From Blastobasis lacticolella (taxonomy: Eukaryota; Arthropoda; Insecta; Lepidoptera; Blastobasidae), in the NCBI GenBank assembly GCA_905147135.1, contig LR990049.1, forward strand, positions 14,029,428-14,093,427: 64,000 bases of DNA, read 5' to 3'. The stretch's first letter is position 1, and each line of letters starts with the position of its first letter. Below, piece after piece: positions 1 through 10,900 of this stretch. Both the position numbers and the translations under genes were made by a program. Under the pieces are notes generated by a model that had not been told where the DNA came from, did not search any database, and saw only the letters and a list, made by a program, of their open reading frames with translations.

Positions 1-952
1 GTAAAAAACAATGCGTAGAAATTTATGGATTCCTTCCCCAGAATGTAGCACTTCTCTAACCTCATCTCTAAGGAAATGCCTATCTCGCGATCCACCGTTG
101 CATTGTACCGTACGGAAGAAATAAAGACCTGCTCGCGACTCGTGCGCGACCGGATCTCACGCGACTTATCCCCGGCGCGTTCGCGGGATTTGTACGCACC
201 CTTACATACGTCGGAAAAAAAATACGTGTGGCACTCTATTACTATGTGCTATAATGCTATTGCATAGCATTTTTTATCAACTTATGCAATTATAATTATT
301 TATTTATTTTATTTATGCAGTATTTTTTTTTTCTTTGATATTAATTCAATTTTTTTCTTTGAACTTTCTTTTTTCTTTCGTCTCGATCCGTGCGAGCTTC
401 GTACAGTGGTACCATATATATACACGTTAAGGTTCAACTAGTCGCGGGCTTGAACTCACTCGTGGACGCGGCCAAAACGCACGCTGTCTCACCTAGCATT
501 GTGTCTAAAAGAGATAGAATCAGTTATGAGCAGTTAGCAGCTAGTCTACACGCATACGTCTAGTCGCACGCACACAAACACCGTGCCGAAGTCTGCCGAA
601 CTTAAACGACGTTAGACGATGCACGGCTTCAACGCCGCACCGCTGTGCCGGTCGGAGTGGGGGGTGTTAGGTTTTTTTCGTTACGGAATTTCTTGATTCG
701 GTCGCCGCGCTCAAAGCCCGCGATAAAAGCTATGCAATAGCTTAAAAAATATTAAATTAAAATTCAGTACTTAATTATTTAAAAAAGCATATTATGTTCG
801 CGTTCAAACCCGATTTCAGGTCTATGTCATCCAAGATATCACATTGCAGCGCATTGTTTTCAGATCTATCATTTAAGAAAGTGTTTCATCTTGGGGACGT
901 TATGTGTCATCGTTGTATGGTTCCTAGATTTTCTTTTAATTATGAATCGCAG
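1..952. other. No exon recognised; probable intron of serine protease homologue A
   Basis: This stretch lies upstream of the first visible exon of gene A. It has AT-rich runs, and a GC-richer block at about 360-720 with no frame that looks like a protein domain. Because the exon at 953 starts with an acceptor AG and continues a trypsin fold, most of this is probably intron. No repeat family was recognised. Confidence 0.5.
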
Positions 953-2220
953 ATGGGCATATCAGCGGCCAGTGGACGGTGCCGTCTCGATCAGATGCGC
1001 AGGCGCCTCAACCGTGAGCCCCCTCTCTACATCGACGTGTACCCCTATGTCGGCTGGATCACCAACGTAATCAATGCCCACCTCATGCCAATGCCGCACT
1101 CCCAGCGTTACCAGCTCTCTAACGCTCATTCTGGTAAGATCACAAATTATAAATGAATTTGGTATTAAATAGTGCAGGCTCATTGGGAGGTATATGGAGA
1201 TCTTCACACAGGAGCTTACGAATACAAGCTTACGGCCTGCCTGTTGGTAAGCAGTCACCAAAGCCGATGGACGTTAGCAATACCAGGCGCATCACTTGGT
1301 CAAAAGGCTGGGCTGTCTTTTTTTATTTTATAGGTATAGACTAAAAGACAAAATATTTCAGGCTCACATTTCCAACGTGCACACATTATGAGGCAGACAA
1401 GAATGCAGAAGCAAGGCTGGAAAGGCAAAATGTTTATGTCCGGTAACTGGTGCTTCGCGGCGGAGCAAAAGCGGATACCAGCGACGCTATTCTATATGGA
1501 AACTTTTATTGTACGCGCTCCTGAGATGGGTGTCAATATCACTGTCAATATGCAGGTGTGTAGAAATTAATAGTAAGATACAATTTAATAGTAGGCATAT
1601 TTTTCAAATACTGACGTCAGATGGATAAAATCTGTATTTCAGGATGACAAATTTTAGGGTTTGTTTTTTATCAGAGTTCAGAAGGGAAACGACGTAATTC
1701 TTCAACAGTACCTATTAAATTTTTATCACAATTAAATTACGTTACTCAGGATATAATATATATAACTATCACAAACAGATTTACACTAATTTACAAATTG
1801 CCTGTCTGGCAGAGCTTTAGCTGTATTTACAATAATAAACAGAATAGACCGCATAAAAGCGTTGCTTGTCTCTAGCTGGACAAAAATTATAAATGAAAAC
1901 ATTTGTTTCAATGATAATTACCAACTCTTCCGTACGCAGACTACCTCTCTCATGCGTAGATTTTCTGTGCGCAGCTCTCATCTGGCTACGGGTGTCGGAT
2001 AGTATGCGCGCGGCTGTTGATGCCGCACCGCATTCCGGACCCAACAATCATAGGGGTTCCGGGAAATAACATCACTGTGGTATTCAACACTGAAGATTCC
2101 TACAAGGATTATTACTACACACTCGGACTCACGGCCAAGAACGCTTCTACTTCTGAAGAAGAGAAGAACTGTAAATTGTTCGATCCAAATATCAAACAAA
2201 CCGCCGAAATTTCGCTGTGA
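953..2220 (+). CDS. Serine protease homologue A, last three exons (gene runs in from the left)
   Basis: Exons 953-1133, 1362-1555 and 1975-2220 splice in matching phases (1, then 0) and end in TGA. The first exon encodes the C-terminal strand and helix of a trypsin fold, with PPLYIDVYPYVGWI in place of the usual PGVYT..V..Y..WI. The next two exons add about 145 residues beyond the protease fold, an extension not found in ordinary trypsins. That extension aligns with gene B downstream: a GW..GN.C segment, then C.I.CARL..P.R...P.I.GV...NI and YSL.L.A.N-like stretches. The protease core lies left of the window, so its catalytic residues cannot be judged here. The close likeness to gene B suggests a tandem duplicate, probably secreted. 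The function of the extension is unknown. Confidence 0.75.
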
Positions 2221-2357
2221 TTGGCTGCTGCCAAGGCTTTTACAGCTGCTTCATAGCATTATGTTGGTCCAGTTAGGTCCGACGTCGCAAAGCCGTTCTT
2301 TGAATTTTTATTGTAAAATTTAAGACTTTTGGATGTATCTTTGTGCTAAATAGTCTA

Positions 2358-2363
2358 AATAAA
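2358..2363 (+). terminator. Poly(A) signal AATAAA of gene A
   Basis: A canonical AATAAA lies 138 nt after the TGA stop at 2218-2220, a normal 3' UTR length for an insect gene. Confidence 0.55.
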
Positions 2364-4517
2364 AACCTTACTATCAACATAAATTTCTTGTAAGAGCTCT
2401 TCTAGGAATATAATCTGCGTGCCATCAGAACTTGTGTGGGGAACCTTGTCAAAGTAAATCGACTAGCAGCTCTTGGGCGAATAAAGCGAACGGCTGTTCT
2501 GCTCTGTAAGCGTTCGTCCACGCTCACACCGTGCACATTTGAACTTTGAGTGTCTAAATTAATTGTGCTGTATCGATACTTGATATTTTTTAGTACAAAA
2601 ATGATTCAAACTTTTTTTTAAAGAATCTTGATTTCTGCCTTAACTATGAGTTTCCGCGGGTATGTTTCTTGGGGAAAGTTGTTCAGTTTCATGGGTAGAA
2701 TATGGAATAGCGGTCTTTTTATACCCTGTATATCCATGAACCCATCTATGCATTACACATGGCCATTAAATGCGGGTAGAACAGAAAAAATACTTAATAC
2801 TGTGATATGTTTAGTACAGCATAACTCTGAACGAACTCAAATTTGGAACTAGCGCCTTACTTACTTTTCTTCAGCTCGAAAATAGCTATACGCCAACGAA
2901 TAAATAATAGCCAACGACGTATTACACATAGCTATTGGAATGGTAACCACTGTCCATACAAATTCTTGTACGCGTTAACAATGTTATATCTGGCGGCTTG
3001 ACAAGATTGTTGACAAACCTTTTCGACCCGGTGGTCAAAACCGGAACTAAGTGTTGCTGTTTTGAAATGTAATGTCAATGCCAACAACAGCGACGCTGCC
3101 ACCCGGTCAGACATGTTTGTGGCACTGTAGACAGTGCAGTTTTATATACTATGGTAACCGTCATAGTTGTTCGCTCAACCGGTTCCAGGGTAATTATTAT
3201 CGGTTTGACAAATAACCGAAAGGGTTAAAAATTATCCGCTTACCTGGGGTAACATCGCGGCTGAAATGAGAAGTTTTCCAGTAGGTATTGTCAGTTGGTT
3301 TCAAAAAGCATCAATAGATGGCGCTCCTACAATTTTGGTAATCTTTCTTTAATCTGTATGATGGTGGCAGTGATTTCATGCAGTCAACTAATACTCAACT
3401 TAAAAATAAAATGTTTATTAATATAAACATAACTGTTAAAGGTTGAACGAAATGTAAAAAGAAATATTTATAGAAGTTGGCACTATGTTCCATTATTATT
3501 ACAACCTCTAAAATGGTTGAAAACTATTAGACAAATACAATATTATCCAATGCAACGTACCCAGTGTTTATATCCTGTTTGCTAAGAACCTATTTCAAGC
3601 GATTATCAATTACCAAAATTGTCGGGGCGCCATCTAATGAGTGGTTAGGAATGCTTTAGATACCTATTGGAAAACTGCTCATTGAAACTAAGTTTGACAG
3701 ACAGCAAAACTCAATAGCAGGGACACCATACCTAAGTGCAGACTTATCTTGCGCGCACTCTACGCTGTGCTTACGCTCAGCTTCATTAAGGTACCTATTT
3801 AAACGAGTATACTGTCATCCTGGTAGTTTATTACTCTGTACTGATCTAGGTACAAACACATAGTATCCGAACCGTCGGATTCTTCCTTTTGGCGAGACAG
3901 GTCATTTTCTTGAAAAGTCAACTTCGAGGGACGTCATTTTCTGGTTTCGTCATCGTTTTACATTGCGACAGCTTTTTCAAGTACTTCTTCTAATCTTCTT
4001 TTGCCGGACCCTTGCGAACGGGGATCGGTTTTACTTCAATTCTACTCGTACTATTAACGACGTTATCAATTTACTTTGTAGAACAAAATTACACTGGACA
4101 CTAAATAGATCACATAAATGAAAAAAATGTTATCTTGCGATCTCGTCAACAGTCAACACTACATTGTGGTTACATAATGGATGTTTGTTTACATCTCCAA
4201 CATAAGTCGCACATTCCTTAATGTCACAAACAAATGCTACAGTGGTCTTGTGTTTAGTACACGTTCGGAGAACGACATTAGCTTTGAATCTTAGTATCCG
4301 AAATGGCACATTTCTATTGTTCTGGATTTATCTTAAGTAGTAAGTTTCCTTTTATTTTTCCATTACACTCATTACCTACCTCATCTACGGCTTCAGTCAC
4401 AGCACAGTAAAGGAAGATAACTATTATTTTAACTAATGGTTCCCCATAACAATACAAAAACATGTTAGAATGTTCTAATGTCTGTTGTGTGAGTGTTGAG
4501 TTAGTGTCGTCGTGGAT
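2364..4517. other. Interval between genes A and B
   Basis: No convincing exon was found. It should hold the promoter and signal-peptide exon of gene B, but neither could be identified. The only clear element is the MITE at 3266-3682. Confidence 0.4.
3266..3682. mobile_element. MITE, copy 1
   Basis: A non-coding element of about 417 bp with imperfect terminal inverted repeats of about 23 bp, starting ATGAGAAGTTTTCC and ending GGAAAACTGCTCAT. The inner parts also pair (GGCGCTCCTACAATTTTGGTAAT against a near complement close to the 3' end). A second copy lies at 11820-12302 in the last intron of gene B. No transposase is present. Confidence 0.75.
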
Positions 4518-4800
4518 GAGCGTCGGTGGCCTAGTGGTTAATGTGTCCGACTCGTAAGCGAGTGATACCGAGTTCGAACTCCAGTGCGGGCAGATACCGA
4601 TAGCTCTTTTTACTACACTTACCGATACTATTATGGTGAGGCAAAACAGCATGATGAAAGCTGCACATTCAGGTGACTGTGTAACCAATCTGGTCAGGAT
4701 AGCCTATTAACAGCAGGCCAGATAGCAGTTACTCTACCGTAGTTACCTGATCTGCCAAGACATTGGCGTGCGGGAGCACAATCGGGACATTGACGCCAAT
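4518..4800 (+). repeat. tRNA-headed SINE, diverged copy
   Basis: The head holds a pol III A box (GGCCTAGTGGTTAA) and B box (GAGTTCGAACTCC). The body is shared with the elements at 6664-7029, 21497-21795, 22787-22893 and 56817-57107, and ends in GACATTGACGCCAA. It is not a functional tRNA: there is no clean acceptor or anticodon stem. Confidence 0.75.
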
Positions 4801-4917
4801 ATTGTTGGATATCGTCGTATGTTTTATATTTCCTTCATAGAGGGTATTCTAGCATTGCACATTTAAAATTTCCATAATACATGAATAAGGATTACTGCAT
4901 TCCGATTTCTCCTATAG

Positions 4918-7900
4918 CCCTAGCTCAAATCGCATCTCCGTTAATGATGGAGATGGCAACCTGTCACGCCGACTTGGAGATGAAAATCACCAAAGGCTTG
5001 GTGAAGCAGCAGACCATCCCGTGGCTGGGCTTTGTGCAGTACGATCACGGTAAGTGAGCGTTCCTCAGTCCCTTTTTTATTTACAATACATGTAGTACCT
5101 ACCACAGAGGCCAATTAAGCAGTGGCACCCATTCAGGTAAACTCTTTGGCTTATCAGACCACTGCGTTGCCCGCTTCTGAAGCGACCTCTAATATACTTA
5201 TTGAATGATCCCATGTCATAGTCCAAAGGACACGAACACTGTGGCTGGGAGCTCATTCCACATCCGAAGCGCAAGAGCGAGAAATGTTCTTTAGAACCTT
5301 CGCGTGGTGACCAGCAGAGAGTCTACGTAGTGAGGATGAGTACCCAGCTCACGGCGGATGGTTTTTCTCGCCCTACCCCTGCATGAAACCCTCTCGTTGC
5401 AGTTGCGACGAACCAACCGCATCACACCCTTGCTCCGCGGATCACGCTCGTGCATAAGCAATTCGGCATTGGCACCGCCATCGATCTGATGCATCCACCC
5501 AGGAACTACAAACTGTAAGTCATCATCATTAAAGGAGTATTTGAATGGGAACAGACAAGTCAACTGAGCGCAAGAACGATAATAATGAACGCGAGAATGG
5601 AACTTGGAAGATAAGAGCGACTGTGGATATGGAAGAACTCGTGTCCGAGCCTTAATATTATTGGAGAGATTAAAGCTGCTCTGACTTCGCTGGACGCATT
5701 GAGAGAATAGGAGACGATCGTGCGGCCAAACGTGCATACAGGGTCCGAATAGTCGGCAAGCGTCCGGTGGAACGGCTAGCTATGGATAGATGGACGAAGT
5801 CCGGAAAGACCTTGCGCGAACAGAGCAGGATAGGGAATAATGACAAATTTTTGTGTCGGAGGCCAAGATCCACTTACGATCCCTGAACCAGTAACTAAGT
5901 AAGTCAGTAAGTGGGAGGGTGTCAGTGGTCTTTTCTTCAGAGTTATAGTTTTCTTAGTAGCCGCAGGTTTTTTTCTATATCAGTGATCTGTTGTCGCACT
6001 CAATTGTAGTTTTTTCATTCTACTGAAAAGTAAGTACTTTAAAAATGCTTGTAATAAGTAAGTACCCAACCAACGCAGAATTTAGCAGTACATTTCGGAT
6101 ATTCTAGCTAGACTAGTTAGACATGCCTCTAGGTGGTAAGTAATTCACATAGGCTACTTTCGGCTTCGTATTTACGCACTCACAATTTTTATAGATACAT
6201 AGAATTCGGCGAAACTTTCAGTGTACCGCATGTAAGTATGTGCAGCATCGGTGCTGGCTGATCCCTACAGCTGGAAGAATCAGAGTTTACCATGTAATAA
6301 ACGATAATGATATTTTGTACGCCTTCAGTAGCTACTCACTTATTTACTATGACTTTATATTTTCATTACAAAATGGTTGCTTATTATCTGTGTGTACTAA
6401 TGAAAGCTTTGCTCCTATACTTCTATCAGGAGCTTGATATATGTTTCTGGAAATTTCTAGGTCAAAAGCAATATTCGGTGACTACATACAAGATGAAACC
6501 GAGTGCAAATTGACCAAAAGCCAAGTCCAAATGGGTTTGAAGTGTCCACCGGCATATTATGAGATACCTATTACAGACGTAGTACCGCATCCTGAATACT
6601 CAAGGTATGTAGATAAAAAGTGCCTCATAATTACTATTTAATGAAATAGTATAGGAATACTCTGAAGAAGAGCGTCGGTAGCCGGGCGGTTGAGTATCCA
6701 ACTCGTAAGCGAGAGGTGCCGGGTTCGAATGCCGCTGCGGCCATGTACCAATGACTATTTTCTGAGTTATGTACATTAGATGAATTCTAACCGATGCTCT
6801 TACGGTGAGGGAAAACATCGTGATGAAACCTGCAAATTCAGGCAACTGAATTTGTAACCATGATCCAATCTGGTCAGGTTCTCTTGGTTGCAGGGTCACG
6901 GAGGTCAGATGGTAGTCGCTCCACTGTAATTACCTGATCGTTAAATCTTGGATCATGGTCAAGGCGGACCCCGGGCCCTCGTTCTCGAGAGCGCAACCGA
7001 GACATTAACGCCAAGATGATTATTTTTTTTATAGGAATACTCTAATTAAACTGTAATTTGTTTAACAGTTTTGGTGTCGGAAATAGTTTGGCAGTTGTGA
7101 AACTAATGCGACCTTTAAAATCACGTAAGTTAAATGCTTCGGTATATTATAAAATTAAAATGGCTTTCCGCGTGGGTATGTCGTTTTGACGTTCTTCCGG
7201 AAGCCAAGAATATAGTCTAGGTATAGGCGGCTGGGGCATAAACCGTCTCCTTCATGGATAGAGTAGCCCATTATTACACATTTTAAGGGTATGTTCCGGG
7301 TTTCCTACCGCGTTCCTTGACGAGTAAAACATTAAACTATGGATAGGTCTTGATCTCCAGAACCCACACTGCTTGTCGTACAACTCCGCAGTGATGGACT
7401 CCAGTGCTGTGACGTCATTATCATAGTGAATAGCAAAAAACTAAAAAAAAAAAAAAATTTCGAGGTTTTGTGGCTCCTCTCAAGACAACACAGGCTCCCC
7501 TAAGTTTTACCCACCGACCGGGTTATGAAGCCTTGTGTATAGGAGTTGGTGATTAACGAGAAAATAATTATAAAACAAAAGCGTTCGACCGCCATCTTAA
7601 TGACGTCACTGCAGTGACATCCATCACTACAGATGTAAGATAGGCTGTTCCTAGAGATCAAGACCTACAATAATATGACTTTTGTCCATTGTCAGATGTG
7701 TCCGACGAAAAAATTAAAAATAGTTAGCCTACAGACAAAACCACAGGTGCGTTGCCACTGTGAGGACTAATATTAAATGCCTCATGCGTGTTATGGCTCT
7801 GGCTACCATATCCTTCAAACCGGAATACATCAATGCAAGCTTTGTTGTTTGGTGGCAGAAATAGATAAAGCAGTGGTACTTACCCAGGCGTACTCTTCAG

Positions 7901-10900
7901 GCTTGACAGAATCATACCACCTAATGGGTCGCTAGTTTTCTTATCAAATGAAACTCAACCCTACCGGCTTAACGAAAGAATTAGTCAGGAAGCACTTATT
8001 CTTTATAAATATTAGAACATAAGAAAGCTTTATTCCAAACAATAATTTTATTTACCCATTTTATGGAGATAAAATAATAAATACAATAAAATGATTCTAC
8101 TTACAGATTACATGATTCCAATTTGTATGCCTACGATGGTAGAGCGTAAAAAGCAAAAACGCATAAAAATGGTTCATATTGTTGATTATTTGAGCGGTTA
8201 GTATTGTTTCTCTACTTAGTTATCTTTCATCATCATTTATCAATAATGTTTAACAATATTTTGATACTTGTCTCCTTTTTAAAGCGGTGCCAAAATATTT
8301 TGAACGCGAGAGCTCCAGTGCAATAGCAACGAAGCCCTTTAAACTTTATACACATAACGAGTGCAGAAGGCATCGACTATTATCAGTAAGTTATCATCGC
8401 TACATATAAGAAAAGGAAGCCGCGTCTGTTGTCTGTCTATCTGTTCGCGATAAACTCAAAAAGTACTGAACGGAGATTCATGCGGCTTTTACCAATAGAC
8501 AGAGTGATTCATAAGGAAGATTCAGGTTTACAATTTGTTATAAACCCGTGTAATACAGATACACCGTTGTAACATAGAAAGAGGCTATTTTCCATACATG
8601 GGCTCAAGTTTCCTAATTTACAAAAAGCTCAATTAAATCTCTATCGAAAGTTGACGTGTTTTTGTTATTCTGCTACTAATTTAGGACAGATTTCCAGAGC
8701 TCTATAATTAAGTTACACTAAGGTACGGTTATTGTAACTTTGTCACTCAATTGTGGACTCAAACGGCAATATCTTTCTGGATTATAAAAGGCAACACCAT
8801 TAACTATTCAACTATGAGTCAGTTAGGATTCCATTTCGATTCCATTGATATAAGTTTTTGCAGAATACCTTATTTGTGTCAATCGTAATGGAGTTGTATG
8901 TAATGGAATTGAATGTCAATAGCATGTGAGTAAAACAAAATTACCAGGCTTGGCTCCAATTTTCTTTCCACTGTATCGCACCTCGAGCGCTTTCCCGCTT
9001 TCCCGCCTCCGTGTTGGCAGGCCGTTCTTGCAATGCATACAGTTGACTGGATTAAGCAGTACTTATCCATTTGACAGAACCTGGGCAGCGCAGGCGTGAC
9101 GCATGTGTTATGCACCTCGGGCTGCGGCGTACGGCCTGGCTCCCCCATCATCATCCATACCAAGACAGGCATCTTCGAGCTGGTATGTCTCTATAGGTTA
9201 TGCAGGACTTTTAGGTTAAGAGACAAATGTGCGGTACGTTGTCAACGGCATGTCGCCGGCTGTCGTCGCCGTGCCGTCCACATGCAGTCGGCGCGTCGGC
9301 GGCATTTGTCGGCCGGCTATGTACAGTCGCGCGAATTTGCGAATAACGGTTACGCTATCTATAGATAGCAGCCTGTGCAAGGACAGTGTACTTTTTATCT
9401 AATCAAGAATAACCGAATTTTTAGCAGATGAAGTCGCGGTGAAAAGCTCATACATTTTTGGAGTCATTTGGTATTATAATAAAAAATATCAAGTTTTTAC
9501 AGAAAAAATACTCTTTTATTGATGTCAAACCGTTTTCTTGGGTTTAGTTTTTAGTCTGTAATAGTATAATCAAAGTTTTAACCGACTTCAAAAACAAGAA
9601 ACGGAGTAGGCTCTATGTTTAACTGTATATTTTATCGTTATTATTTGTAGTGTATGTTCACCGATTTTTCCGCTAATTGTGTACTGATTTGAAATTTCTT
9701 GTTTTGTTTGAAAGAGTTTACTCCTGAGGTGGTCCCATTTTTATCAGGTCTGATTCTGATTATGGAAATCCTGAGAAATCGAGGGCAATCCTCGAAAATT
9801 GTTGGCACGAATGGTGTACGTACTTCTTACGTTATCATGTCTAGCTCATCTGTTCACTTCAGGGCGTCATCATCTGATGCTGCTGCTCTGATGATGAAGT
9901 CACAGAACTCCTTGACGATTAGGAGTTCGGGGATAGTACTGCAACTGGTCGATAGGAACTACTTAGTGGTATCTAGGGCTAAGGGCAACGTGATGCTTGA
10001 TAGATATACCTACTCCTACGGTGATCTCATTTTCACTACGTCATGATTAGGGGGAAAACCCTCAAAAATTATATGCACGTTTGTTACGTGTATTACCTAA
10101 CTGTAAAGAAAGCAAAGTGACCCTAACCACCACTGAAAACTAGATTGTTTAATATACATATATACAGTCACGTCGTTCTCCTGTAGGGGTGCGCAGATAC
10201 CACAATTTTTATAAAATAATGAAACCGCCTTCAAATCTCAAAAAAGTTAAAAATAAGCCGTTTAACATACATTGCGACCTGAGTGGTTCAGTGGTCAACA
10301 TGCCAGTCAGCCACGCAAGAGGTCCCGGGTTCGATTCCCGGCCGGGCACAAATTTCAATGACGAATTTTAATTTCTGCTACGGGCCTGTGTGTTCTATGT
10401 ATAGTATATAGCACATAAGTATGTATTAAAAGTATATAAGTAGTATATCAGTTAGCTAGCACCCATAGTACAAGCTTTGCTTAGTTTGGGGCTAGATGGC
10501 GCTGTGTGAATTTGTCCACGATTATTTATTTATTTATTTATTACGTATAACTTAGCTGGCACCGAGTCCACGCGTGACAGTATGTATGTATGTTAAACAA
10601 TATGAAGGAAGAATTCACGTTTCCTGCTCGTGCTGTACGAACAGGCACTTTCCATCTACGGCTGCGTCGTCACGTCACCAGGCGGTCCACTGCCTGGCTA
10701 GTTTCATACCACAAAGGTGGCAAACAAGCTTACGGCCTGCCTGATGGTATGGTAGTTCTTGAAAGCTTGGCTGGTGTGCGCAGATAGGCGTGGCGGCCGG
10801 CAGTTCGCCGTGCCTGCGCAGCAAGATGCGCCGGCGCCTCAACCCTGAACCCCCGATCTACATCGACGTGTTCCCCTACGTCAATTGGATCGCGAACGTC

